Source of the DNA: Saprospiraceae bacterium
GTDB lineage: Bacteria; Bacteroidota; Bacteroidia; Chitinophagales; Saprospiraceae
Reading direction: 5' to 3'
NCBI GenBank assembly: GCA_020629935.1
Contig: JAHDCJ010000031.1
Span: 1-46,312, forward strand
Length of the DNA: 46,312 nt
The notes beneath the pieces are model-generated. The model did not search any database. It had not been told where the DNA came from and was given only the letters and a program-made list of their open reading frames with translations. The position numbers and the translations under genes are program-made. Position 1 is the first letter of the stretch; the number at the start of each line of letters is the position of its first letter. Of the stretch, positions 36,035 through 44,196 are shown one piece after another.

Positions 36035-37408
36035 TTGGAAAATTTAGACTCAAAATATAAAGAAGAGTTAAATCGGTTGAACGAAGAGAACAAACGATTG
36101 CGGAATCAAAATAAGCAATTGTGGGAAAAAGAACGGAGTACAACAGTAATATATAACTATGTGAATGCTGTTTTTCAACAAAACGACATTGATACTATTT
36201 TATGGGATATTGCCAAAAATGTAATTGGGAAACTAGCATTTATTGATTGTGTGGTCTACATTTTAAATCCAGAAAGTCAAATATTAGAACAAAAAGCAGC
36301 TTGGGGAGCTAAAAATCCTAAAAGCTATGAAATATTAGACCCTGTAAATTTAAAACTGGGAGAAGGCATTGTAGGAACGGTAGCTCAAACTGGAATTCCA
36401 GAAATCGTTAATGATACCACAAAAGACGATCGCTATATTGTAGATGATGATATGCGTCTTTCAGAAATTGCGGTGCCGATTATCATAGACAATCGAGTAT
36501 TTGGCGTAATTGATTCGGAACATCCTGAGAAAGATTTTTTTACTGAAACTCATCTAGAAATTCTTTTAACACTCGCTACCATTAGCGCTTATAAGATTAA
36601 ACAAGTTCAGACGAATCATAAACTTAAAATACATCAAAGTGATTTAGAAAAAACGGTAGCTGACCAAACAAGCCAGCTTACAGAGATGATTGATAAGTTG
36701 AAAAAATCAAACGAAGAATTGCAACAATTTGCCTATATCGCTTCTCATGATTTTAGGCAACCCCTCCGGATGATTAGTAGTTATCTAGGTTTATTAAACC
36801 GAAAATATGGCGACAATTTTGACGAAGATGGAAAAACATTCATCAATTTCGCTATGGATGGCGCACAACAAATGGATGCGATTATTCAAGACCTTCTATC
36901 CTATGCGCGCTTAGATTATAAAGAATTAAATTTTGCATCTATTGATTTAAATGATGTGGTAAATCGTGCAAAATTTTACTTAGAAGTACCGATTACCAAA
37001 CATAAGGTGGTTATAAAGCAAAATAATCTTCCAGAAATGAAAGGTGATTTTACACAACTCGTCCAATTGTTTCAAAATTTAATCGACAATGCGATTAAAT
37101 TTAGAAGTGATCAACCGCCTGTAATCAACATCGACACGAAAGACTTAGGAAGTCATTGGGAAATTAAGTTTTCCGATAATGGCTTAGGTATACAGAAAAA
37201 TTTTCAAGATCAAATATTCCAGATTTTTTCAAAATATCATAATAAAAAAGATTACAAAGGTACTGGAATTGGTCTAGCCATTTGTAAACGAATTATCCAT
37301 CGACATGGAGGAGATATTTCGGTACAATCGGAAGATCAAAAAGGTACTACTTTTATATTTAGTTTTGCCAAAAAGATTGAGAAATCAACGGCTACTCCCT
37401 CTTCCTAA
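36035..37408 (+). CDS. GAF-domain sensor histidine kinase
   Basis: A soluble 457-aa histidine kinase. Residues 1-35 are a charged coiled coil. A GAF domain covers about 40-190, with GEGIVGTVAQTGIPEIVND, a typical ligand-pocket segment. A second coiled coil (about 195-232) leads to the dimerisation domain with FAYIASHDFRQPLRMIS, phosphorylated His238. The ATPase domain has the N box NLIDNAIKF, then SDNGLGIQ, FSKYHNKKDYKGTGIGLAI and GTTFIFSF. H-box and GAF-linked form resemble phytochrome-related kinases, but no chromophore Cys is evident. No response regulator gene is adjacent, so it is an orphan. The frame has no ATG before the GAF domain, so translation must start at the TTG at 36035. Confidence 0.88.
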   Translation: MENLDSKYKEELNRLNEENKRLRNQNKQLWEKERSTTVIYNYVNAVFQQNDIDTILWDIAKNVIGKLAFIDCVVYILNPESQILEQKAAWGAKNPKSYEILDPVNLKLGEGIVGTVAQTGIPEIVNDTTKDDRYIVDDDMRLSEIAVPIIIDNRVFGVIDSEHPEKDFFTETHLEILLTLATISAYKIKQVQTNHKLKIHQSDLEKTVADQTSQLTEMIDKLKKSNEELQQFAYIASHDFRQPLRMISSYLGLLNRKYGDNFDEDGKTFINFAMDGAQQMDAIIQDLLSYARLDYKELNFASIDLNDVVNRAKFYLEVPITKHKVVIKQNNLPEMKGDFTQLVQLFQNLIDNAIKFRSDQPPVINIDTKDLGSHWEIKFSDNGLGIQKNFQDQIFQIFSKYHNKKDYKGTGIGLAICKRIIHRHGGDISVQSEDQKGTTFIFSFAKKIEKSTATPSS

Positions 37409-37411
37409 CTT

Positions 37412-37491
37412 TGATTTTATTCAAAAATTAAAGAATAAGCTATTCCTATCTTAAAGTCCGTTAAGATGATTAACTTTGTTGAATAAAATCA
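37412..37491. repeat. Inverted repeat with 13-bp arms between kinase and methyltransferase
   Basis: TGATTTTATTCAA (37412-37424) and TTGAATAAAATCA (37479-37491) are perfect inverse copies 54 nt apart, filling the gap between the two genes. TAACTTTG, a -7-type box, occurs at 37407-37414 and again at 37471-37478, just before the methyltransferase start at 37496. It could be a promoter with a looped operator. Confidence 0.45.
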
Positions 37492-37495
37492 TCCT

Positions 37496-38665
37496 ATGGA
37501 ACAACCTGCGCTCATCCAATCTTTCTTTCAAAAAATACAATACGCTATAGATCAAGATCAATTTATTAGAATGACTTTAGCTAAGCCTCGTCAAAAGACA
37601 GCACCTCTTCAAAATGTATATATTCGATTAGTCTCCATAAAAGACCTACTTTCGCTGTCCTTTACTTTGCATTACCAAACTAATGATCAAGTAAAAAATC
37701 ATACGATAAAAGAAGGAATAAAAGCCATTGATGATTTAATGGAAAATGAATTTAAAGAAGCCTATCTTTTTACCTCTACAGGTGATTTTAGATTGACCTT
37801 TAATAAAAGAAATCGTGCGCGTTTTTTACAAGGTAAGCCAAGCAGCACTATAGTTCCATCCCGCCAACACGACCATCTCAAATCTCGTAAGATTGAAATT
37901 AATAACAATGTCTATCTTCAAGCTTTGGGTATTATTACGGCTAAAAATCAAGTAGCTAAAGATAAGGGCGATAAACTTCGTCAGATCCATCGATATGTAG
38001 AAATCATGGATCATTTGTTTAGCAAATTATCCTTGACCGCACCGATTCATGTGGCAGATATGGGCTCAGGAAAGGGATATCTTACGTTTGCTTTGCATGA
38101 CCATTTAAAGAATAATTTAAATCTTTCCCCTACAACCCAAGGAATTGAACTTAGACCCGATTTAGTTACTTTGTGTAATCAAATTGCCAAGCGAGCGCAG
38201 TTTAATCAACTGTCTTTTCATGCACAACGAATTGAGGAATTCTCTTCGAAATCATTAGATGTCTTAATTGCTTTACATGCTTGCGACACCGCTACAGATG
38301 AGGCCATTGCTAAAGGTATTCAATCTAAAGCCCAATTGATTGTGGTTGCGCCTTGTTGTCATAAACAAATACGACCTCAAATCAAATCAGATGGTGCGCT
38401 TGCTCCGCTTTTAACACATGGAATCTTGCTAGAGCGACAAGCCGAAATGATCACAGACACCATCCGTGCTTTGCTTCTCGAAAAACATGGATACACCACC
38501 AAAGTCTTTGAATGGATCTCTACAGAACATACAGGGAAAAATGTGATGATCACTGCTATAAAAAATGAAATTTCAAAAGTAGATAAGGAGGTCTTAACTC
38601 AAATAACTAATCTAAAATCCTACTTTGGTATAAAGGAACATCATCTCGAAAGCCTTTTAAAGTAA
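37496..38665 (+). CDS. SAM-dependent methyltransferase (Methyltransf_32-like)
   Basis: A 389-aa class I methyltransferase. The N-terminal half (about 1-180) is family-specific, with LTFNKRNRARFLQGKPS. SAM motif I is HVADMGSGKGYLTFALH. Then come IELRPDLVTLCNQIAKRA, LIALHACDTATDEAI and VAPCCHKQIRPQI. The ALHACD and PCCHK elements are shared with the Methyltransf_32 group (METTL25/RRNAD1-like), whose substrate in bacteria I do not know; RNA or protein are possible. The ATG is about 10 nt after the likely transcription start from TAACTTTG at 37471-37478, so the leader would be very short. Confidence 0.8.
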   Translation: MEQPALIQSFFQKIQYAIDQDQFIRMTLAKPRQKTAPLQNVYIRLVSIKDLLSLSFTLHYQTNDQVKNHTIKEGIKAIDDLMENEFKEAYLFTSTGDFRLTFNKRNRARFLQGKPSSTIVPSRQHDHLKSRKIEINNNVYLQALGIITAKNQVAKDKGDKLRQIHRYVEIMDHLFSKLSLTAPIHVADMGSGKGYLTFALHDHLKNNLNLSPTTQGIELRPDLVTLCNQIAKRAQFNQLSFHAQRIEEFSSKSLDVLIALHACDTATDEAIAKGIQSKAQLIVVAPCCHKQIRPQIKSDGALAPLLTHGILLERQAEMITDTIRALLLEKHGYTTKVFEWISTEHTGKNVMITAIKNEISKVDKEVLTQITNLKSYFGIKEHHLESLLK

Positions 38666-38698
38666 GAGCAAGCCAATAAAGGCCTAATGCTATTTGAC

Positions 38699-39364
38699 CT
38701 AATAAAAAACGGTAACTTCAGACAAATCTTTTCGTTCCAAATCAGGAACTTCTGCATCCGCTGTAGGATAACCCACTGGAAGCAATAAGAAAGGCCGTTC
38801 ATTATCTGGTCGATTCAATATTTTTTGAAGAAAATTCATGGGACTCGGTGTATGCGTCAAGGTGACTAATCCAGCATGATGAATCGCTGCTATAAGAAAC
38901 CCCGCGGCTATACCTACCGATTCGTTGACGTAGTAATTTTTTTTCTTTACTCCATCTTCAAGATCATATGATTTTCGAAATAGAATAATTAGGTAAGGTG
39001 CGGTTTCTAGAAAAGGTTTTTGCCAATCGGTGCCTAAAGGCGCTAAATCTTTCAACCATTCTTCAGACATCCGTCCATTATAGCTCGTATACTCTTCTTC
39101 CTCTGCAGCTTTTCGAATTGCTTTTTTGATTGTGGGATCAGAAACTACACAAAAGGTCCAAGGTTGCTTATGTGCGCCTGAAGGCGCGCTTGAAGCAGTC
39201 AGAATGATCTTATGGATTACTTCCATAGGAATCGGTCGATCAGAAAAATGTCGAACTGATCTTCTTTTGTCCATGTAGGAATAAAAGGCATTGCTTTTAG
39301 TGATCATTTCTTCATCAGAAAGAATCTCTCTTTGATAGGGAATAAAAGGGAAGGAATCTGCCAT
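38699..39364 (-). CDS. Iodotyrosine deiodinase-like nitroreductase
   Basis: An FMN-dependent nitroreductase-fold enzyme of 221 aa, closely resembling iodotyrosine deiodinase (IYD). Shared segments are KRRSVRHFSDRPIPMEVI, SSAPSGAHKQPWTF, GLVTLTHTPSPMNF and LLLPVGYP. The IYD residues that hold the amino acid zwitterion have counterparts: human Glu157, Tyr161 and Lys182 correspond to Glu91, Tyr95 and Lys116, with identical spacing. A bacterial IYD from Haliscomenobacter hydrossis has been characterised, so reductive dehalogenation of halotyrosines is plausible. There is no N-terminal membrane anchor. It lies 23 nt after the class V aminotransferase gene, probably in one operon. Confidence 0.87.
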   Translation of the reverse strand: MADSFPFIPYQREILSDEEMITKSNAFYSYMDKRRSVRHFSDRPIPMEVIHKIILTASSAPSGAHKQPWTFCVVSDPTIKKAIRKAAEEEEYTSYNGRMSEEWLKDLAPLGTDWQKPFLETAPYLIILFRKSYDLEDGVKKKNYYVNESVGIAAGFLIAAIHHAGLVTLTHTPSPMNFLQKILNRPDNERPFLLLPVGYPTADAEVPDLERKDLSEVTVFY

Positions 39365-39387
39365 GTGTAGATTGCTGCATTAAATAA

Positions 39388-40878
39388 TTAAGAAAACCAA
39401 GATAAAGCTCTTTCGAAATCGTCTGATGGTTTTGATTGATGAACAAACTCATTCGTTTCGCAATTATAGATATAATCTTTACTCCACTCCTTGTGATGTT
39501 TAGCTAATTCCTGTACGGCAAAAATCAGGAGATCCAATTCACTATCTGAACAAACAGGATGTAAGGATAAACGAATCCAACCAGGTTTGTTGGTCAGATC
39601 ACCTTCATCAATTTTACAAGTAATTTGATTGGAATAATGCCGACTAACATTTAATAAATAATGGCCATAGGTACCTGCACAAGAACAACCTCCACGCACT
39701 TGAATACCAAATCGATCATTCAATATTTTTACACCTAGGTTATAGTGTAGATCATCAATATAAAAAGAAATTGCGCCTAGTCGATCCTCAATATTATCTG
39801 CTAAGATGTGCAAACAATGAATTTCACGAAATGCGTTAAACATTTTTTGGATTAATTCTTTCTCTCGTTTAGCCATATTTTCTACCCCCATTTCCTCTTT
39901 CAGTTGTATCGCTAAGGCGGCTTTCATCGTTTGTAAAAAGCCCGGTGTTCCTCCATCTTCTCTCGCTTCTATATCTTCAAAAAAACTATGTTCACCCCAA
40001 GGGTTGGTCCATGAGACTGTTCCTCCTCCAGGATTATCTGGAATTTTGTTATCATAAAGCCTAGCATCAAAAACAAGGATGCCCGGTGTACCCGGTCCGC
40101 CTAAAAATTTATGCGGAGAAAAATAAATAGCATCTAATCTTTCCATAGGATCTTTAGGATGCATATTGATGTTTACATAAGGGGCAGAACAAGCAAAATC
40201 AACAAAGCATAAACCACCAACTTCATGTATCATTTTTGACATTTGATGATAAGGGGTGTCAATTCCAGTGACATTAGAGCAAGAAGTTACTGCCGCTATT
40301 TTCACCTCACGGTCCTTGTGCTTTTCAATGAGTTCAGCAAAATGATTTAAATCGACTAAGCCCTCCTCATTGGGTTGAATACATTCTACAATAGCAATCG
40401 TTTCTAACCAAGAAGTGTGGTTGGAATGATGTTCCATATGCGTAACAAAAACCACTGGACGTTTCGCATCAGGAAGTTCAAGATAAGGCTTTAATTTTTC
40501 AGAAAGTTTTAGCCCTAAAATGCGTTGAAACTTGTTGACTACTCCTGTCATACCAGAGCCCGTAGTAATTAAAATATCATTGGCCTTCGCATTGACATGG
40601 CGCTTAATCACATCTTTTGCATGATGATAAGCCAGCGTCATTGAAGTTCCAGTGACGGAGGTTTCGGTATGTGTATTTCCTACAAATGGACCAATTTCAT
40701 TTTGAAGTTTATCCTCGATGGGTTTATAGAGTCTTCCGCTAGCAATCCAATCCGCATAGATTATTTTTTTTTCACCATAGGGAGAAATAAAAGAAGTATC
40801 GTACCCAATTATATTTTTTCGAAACTGTTCAAAATATTGATTGAGTTTCATTGGGGTTTTTAGGTTTAATGTTTCCAT
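39388..40878 (-). CDS. Class V PLP aminotransferase (cysteine desulfurase-like)
   Basis: A 496-aa PLP enzyme of the NifS/aminotransferase V superfamily. Features are IIYADWIASGRLYKPIE at the N-terminus, VGNTHTETSVTGT, FVTHMEHHSNHTSWLE, LCFVDFACSAPYV and the PLP lysine in YFSPHKFLGGPGTPG. RGGCSCAGTYGHYLL near 415-430 supplies Cys residues, but this is not the canonical RxGxHCA loop of cysteine desulfurases. The substrate is unresolved; desulfurase, selenocysteine lyase or an isopenicillin-epimerase-like reaction are options. First gene of a pair with the IYD-like nitroreductase. The start at 40878 has a full promoter at 40950-40981; an internal ATG nine codons later is possible. Confidence 0.82.
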   Translation of the reverse strand: METLNLKTPMKLNQYFEQFRKNIIGYDTSFISPYGEKKIIYADWIASGRLYKPIEDKLQNEIGPFVGNTHTETSVTGTSMTLAYHHAKDVIKRHVNAKANDILITTGSGMTGVVNKFQRILGLKLSEKLKPYLELPDAKRPVVFVTHMEHHSNHTSWLETIAIVECIQPNEEGLVDLNHFAELIEKHKDREVKIAAVTSCSNVTGIDTPYHQMSKMIHEVGGLCFVDFACSAPYVNINMHPKDPMERLDAIYFSPHKFLGGPGTPGILVFDARLYDNKIPDNPGGGTVSWTNPWGEHSFFEDIEAREDGGTPGFLQTMKAALAIQLKEEMGVENMAKREKELIQKMFNAFREIHCLHILADNIEDRLGAISFYIDDLHYNLGVKILNDRFGIQVRGGCSCAGTYGHYLLNVSRHYSNQITCKIDEGDLTNKPGWIRLSLHPVCSDSELDLLIFAVQELAKHHKEWSKDYIYNCETNEFVHQSKPSDDFERALSWFS

Positions 40879-40929
40879 AATTGTAGGTAAATTATAAGGA
40901 AAGCCAAAAGATTTGGTTTTTTAAAATAG

Positions 40930-40945
40930 CGTATTTCCTAATACG
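40930..40945 (-). promoter_or_regulatory. 5' hairpin of the aminotransferase mRNA
   Basis: CGTATT (40930-40935) and AATACG (40940-40945) form a perfect 6-bp stem around 4 nt. On the minus strand it begins 5 nt after the -7 box, at the predicted transcription start, and lies about 50 nt before the start codon. Confidence 0.4.
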
Positions 40946-40949
40946 TTAC

Positions 40950-40981
40950 TAAAGATAACAGAGAATTCTAGGTCGTCCAAA
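40950..40981 (-). promoter_or_regulatory. Promoter of the aminotransferase/IYD-like operon
   Basis: Read on the minus strand: TTTG (40978-40981), a 20-nt spacer, TATCTTTA (40950-40957). Seven of eight defined consensus bases match. The leader would be about 65 nt. Confidence 0.55.
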
Positions 40982-41019
40982 TAATGTTTGTCAAATTTAT
41001 GCGAAGTATTCAAATTAGC

Positions 41020-41721
41020 TTATATATCGCCTAATTGAGGACGGATAACTAATTCTTCGACTACGGCTTGATCGCTTAATTGATAACAACCCCAAAGTGC
41101 TTTGGCAATATCATTGGCTTTCATCAATCGTTCTTGAGGATGTTCAATTCCCTCCCAAGAAGAAGACCAAGTAGCTCCAGGCATAATGGCCGTAACTCGA
41201 ATTCCTTTTTCCTTCATTTCTTCTCGCAACACCTTTGAAAAACCAAGTAAAGCGAATTTTGAGATACTATAAGAACCACTATTGGGATAAGCAATAATAC
41301 TCGCAATAGAACACATATTAAATACATGGCCGTTTCCTTGGTCTATCATCATAGGTAAAAGGGCTCTAGTCAAATAATAGGCACTATAAAGATTGGTTTC
41401 AATCAATTGTTCCAAAACCCCATCTTCTTCGCTATGTACGGCTCCAGGAAAATAAATCCCTGCATTATTCACCAAGATGTCCAATTGGTTCCAATGTTGC
41501 TTAATATGATCTGCAAATTGGAGCGTTTCCGCTTTAGAAGACATATCGGCTTTAAAAACCATAAATGTTCCATTAGGGTGTTTTTCTTCAAGTTCTGTTT
41601 TCAAATTTTGAAGATCTTTTTCATTTCTTGAGCAAACAGCTAAATTAAAGCCATTTTCTGCTAAATTAAGGACAATGGCCTTGCCAATTCCCTTTGTTCC
41701 GCCAGTTACAACTGCATTCAT
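41020..41721 (-). CDS. Short-chain dehydrogenase/reductase
   Basis: A classical 233-aa SDR. The cofactor motif is VTGGTKGIGKAI, then DILVNNAGIY, catalytic Ser in NMCSIASI and YSISK with the Tyr-Lys pair. CSRNEKD after beta-2 suggests an NADP preference. The C-terminus is short and ends soon after IMPGATWSSSW. The substrate is unknown; 3-ketoacyl reductase and sepiapterin-reductase-like activities are typical for this size. It diverges from mlaE, 71 nt apart, and does not overlap its other neighbour. Confidence 0.85.
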   Translation of the reverse strand: MNAVVTGGTKGIGKAIVLNLAENGFNLAVCSRNEKDLQNLKTELEEKHPNGTFMVFKADMSSKAETLQFADHIKQHWNQLDILVNNAGIYFPGAVHSEEDGVLEQLIETNLYSAYYLTRALLPMMIDQGNGHVFNMCSIASIIAYPNSGSYSISKFALLGFSKVLREEMKEKGIRVTAIMPGATWSSSWEGIEHPQERLMKANDIAKALWGCYQLSDQAVVEELVIRPQLGDI

Positions 41722-41754
41722 TATTATAAGTTTTAAAATTGATTTTAAACATAC

Positions 41755-41785
41755 GTTGAAATTTATAAAAAATAGACTATTTTTG
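41755..41785 (+). promoter_or_regulatory. mlaE promoter, nearly leaderless
   Basis: GTTG at 41755-41758, a 19-nt spacer and a perfect TATTTTTG at 41778-41785. The predicted transcription start (about 41791) falls one or two bases before the ATG at 41793, so the mRNA would have almost no leader. Confidence 0.5.
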
Positions 41786-41792
41786 ACAATCT

Positions 41793-42530
41793 ATGACTTT
41801 ACTATATGAATTTGGTAAATATCTAAAGCTTTTAGGAGCGATGTTTCGTAAGCCGGAAAAATTTTCCATGTATTGGAAAGAAACCCTTCGGCAGATGAAT
41901 GATATTGGGGTAGGCTCTTTATCTATTATTGGACTTATTGCGCTTTTTATTGGTGCAGTAACTTCGGTACAGTTCGCTTACCAGCTTCAAGGTTCTTTTA
42001 TTCCAGCCTATTATATTGGTTACATTGTTCGAGATTCTACGATTATCGAATTAGCCCCAACGATTTCTTGTTTAGTTTTAGCAGGTAAAGTGGGTTCTAA
42101 TATTGCGGCTGAAATTGGAGGGATGCGTCAAAAAGAACAAATTGATGCCTTGGAGATTATGGGAGTAAATACCGCAGGTTTTCTAGTGCTGCCTAAAGTT
42201 TTGGCTGCCATTGTGGTTGTACCTATGCTTGTAATCATTTCTGCAGGTATTAGTATGATTGGCGGTTACCTTGCAGGTGTACTTTCTGGCTTAGTAAAAC
42301 CTACTGATTTTTTAACTGGACTTACTTATTTTTACGAACCTTATTATGTGTTCATGATGTTGGTTAAAGCCGTAGTGTTTGGTTTTATTCTTACCTCCGT
42401 TTCTTGTTATAAAGGATTTTATGTAACTGGAGGAAGTATTGAATTAGGCCGAGCAAGTACCCAAGCCGTAGTTTACAGTAATATCTTGATTGTTTTCGCT
42501 GATTATGTAATTGCCTTAATCTTAACTTAA
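41793..42530 (+). CDS. mlaE: MlaE-family ABC lipid-transport permease
   Basis: Inner-membrane permease of an MCE/Mla-type phospholipid transporter. The 245-aa protein has about five hydrophobic helices. Family segments are MNDIGVGSLSIIGLIALFIGAVT, FVQ-like VQFAYQL, LVLAGKVGSNIAAEIGGMRQKEQIDALEIMG and FIL-TSVSCYKGFYVTGGS. The EIGGMRQKEQIDALE element is the coupling helix region. mlaF follows 16 nt downstream. No MCE-domain (MlaD) gene lies in the window; it would have to be elsewhere. Confidence 0.93.
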   Translation: MTLLYEFGKYLKLLGAMFRKPEKFSMYWKETLRQMNDIGVGSLSIIGLIALFIGAVTSVQFAYQLQGSFIPAYYIGYIVRDSTIIELAPTISCLVLAGKVGSNIAAEIGGMRQKEQIDALEIMGVNTAGFLVLPKVLAAIVVVPMLVIISAGISMIGGYLAGVLSGLVKPTDFLTGLTYFYEPYYVFMMLVKAVVFGFILTSVSCYKGFYVTGGSIELGRASTQAVVYSNILIVFADYVIALILT

Positions 42531-42546
42531 TTTAAGTCCTTCGAAT

Positions 42547-43305
42547 ATGATTCGAGTAGAAGAAATAAAAAAATCATTTGGTGAGCAGGAAGTGTTGAAA
42601 GGCATTTCGGTAACATTCGAACAAGGAAAGACCAATTTGATTATCGGACGTAGTGGTGCGGGTAAAACAGTAATGCTAAAAATTTTAGTGGGTTTGTTGA
42701 ATCCTACGGCAGGTGCCGTGTATTATGATGATTTAAATTTTTCTACCTTATCGGTAAAAGAAAAGAAGAAAATACGGATGCAGGTAGGTATGTTATTCCA
42801 AGGCTCTGCCCTATTTGATTCGATGACCGTAGAAGAGAATATTCGATTCCCTTTAGACATGTTTACTAACGATACTAAATTAGAAAAGGAAAATCGGGTC
42901 AATCATTGTTTAGAGCGTGTCGAGTTAGAAGGAAGCAATAAAAAATATCCTGGAGAAATTAGTGGCGGAATGCAAAAACGGGTAGGTATTGCCCGTTCGA
43001 TTGTGATGAATCCAAAATATCTTTTCTGTGATGAGCCGAATTCAGGGCTTGATCCGAAGACCTCTATCCTTATTGATGAATTGATTCGTAAGATTACCAT
43101 TGATAATAATATCACTACGGTAATCAATACCCACGATATGAACTCGGTAATGGAAATTGGCGATAATATTGCCTTGCTTTATCATGGAGAGTTGGCATGG
43201 GTAGGAAACAAAGACGAAGTATTGGATAGCCCAAGTGAGACTTTACAAGATTTCATCTTTGCTTCTCCGTTCTTACAACGTTTACGAAAGGCCTATAATC
43301 AATAA
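42547..43305 (+). CDS. mlaF: MlaF-family ABC transporter ATP-binding protein
   Basis: ATPase driving the MlaE permease. The 252-aa protein has Walker A GRSGAGKTVM, Q-loop LFQGSALFDSMT, signature EISGGMQKRVGIARS, Walker B KYLFCDEPNSGLDP and the switch His in INTHDMNSVM. The QGSALFDSMTVEENI segment is characteristic of the MlaF group. Its stop codon is 4 nt from that of the convergent fabG, with no room for a hairpin terminator between them. Confidence 0.93.
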   Translation: MIRVEEIKKSFGEQEVLKGISVTFEQGKTNLIIGRSGAGKTVMLKILVGLLNPTAGAVYYDDLNFSTLSVKEKKKIRMQVGMLFQGSALFDSMTVEENIRFPLDMFTNDTKLEKENRVNHCLERVELEGSNKKYPGEISGGMQKRVGIARSIVMNPKYLFCDEPNSGLDPKTSILIDELIRKITIDNNITTVINTHDMNSVMEIGDNIALLYHGELAWVGNKDEVLDSPSETLQDFIFASPFLQRLRKAYNQ

Positions 43306-43309
43306 CTCC

Positions 43310-44056
43310 CTATCGATTTAATGCACCACAAACGCTAATCGTTTGTCCAGAAACATAGGTCGACAAATCAGAAGCCAGAAATAAAGCCACATTGGCTACT
43401 TCTTCCCCTTGCCCAAGGCGTTTCATTGGTATATTTTGTAAATAATTAGCTTTAACCTCTTCACTTAATTCTTGAGTCATGTCTGTTTCAATAAATCCTG
43501 GAGCAATGGCATTGCATCGAATATTTCTAGATCCAATTTCATGAGCAACCGATTTGGTAAACCCAATGATTCCTGCTTTAGATGCGGCGTAATTGGCTTG
43601 TCCAGCATTTCCAGTCATTCCCACAATAGAACTCACATTAATGATTGAGCCATTACGCGCTTTCATCATAGGACGAAGAATTTGTTTTGTTAAATTAAAG
43701 ATCGATTTGAGGTTGGTTTCAATTACCGCATCCCATTGATCTTCATTCATTCGAAGTAAGAGATTATCGCGTGTAATTCCTGCATTATTGACCAAGACAT
43801 CAATACGACCATATGCGGCTATCACTTCTTTAATCAATTCTTCTGCAGCTTCAAAAGACGCTGCATTTGATTTAAAGCCTTTGATTTGCGCGCCCATAGC
43901 TTGAAGTTCCGTTTCTAATTTATTGGCTCTTTCTTCAGAAGATACATAAGTAAAAGCTACGGTAGCCCCTTCTGCGGCAAATTTCCGAACCATGGCTTCG
44001 CCAATTCCTCGGGTGCCTCCTGTGATTAAGGCGATTTTATCCGTTAATAATTTCAT
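43310..44056 (-). CDS. fabG: 3-oxoacyl-[acyl-carrier-protein] reductase FabG
   Basis: NADPH-dependent reductase of the fatty acid elongation cycle. The 248-aa SDR has ALITGGTRGIGEAMVRKFA, DVLVNNAGITRDNLLLRM, INVSSIVGMTGNAGQANYAASKAG (catalytic Ser, Tyr, Lys) and FIETDMTQEL. NNAGITRDNLL and IETDMT are typical of FabG rather than other SDRs. ATG at 44056. On the minus strand TAATTTTG at 44098-44105 is a perfect -7 box with only a weak -33 match. No other fab genes are adjacent. Confidence 0.92.
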   Translation of the reverse strand: MKLLTDKIALITGGTRGIGEAMVRKFAAEGATVAFTYVSSEERANKLETELQAMGAQIKGFKSNAASFEAAEELIKEVIAAYGRIDVLVNNAGITRDNLLLRMNEDQWDAVIETNLKSIFNLTKQILRPMMKARNGSIINVSSIVGMTGNAGQANYAASKAGIIGFTKSVAHEIGSRNIRCNAIAPGFIETDMTQELSEEVKANYLQNIPMKRLGQGEEVANVALFLASDLSTYVSGQTISVCGALNR

Positions 44057-44097
44057 ATTAAATAGGTCTGATTAATTGGGTAATTATAAGTTTTGCC

Positions 44098-44105
44098 CAA
44101 AATTA
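44098..44105 (-). promoter_or_regulatory. Candidate -7 box for fabG
   Basis: TAATTTTG on the minus strand fits TAnnTTTG. The -33 position at 20 nt reads GCTG (two of four bases). The predicted leader is about 35 nt. Confidence 0.35.
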
Positions 44106-44196
44106 CATAAAATTATAGGTCAGAGCAGCGAAATTTAGGACTTATTTGCTAATTTGCCTTTTCTACGAAAAAATTAATTCATCTGAATAATAAACA

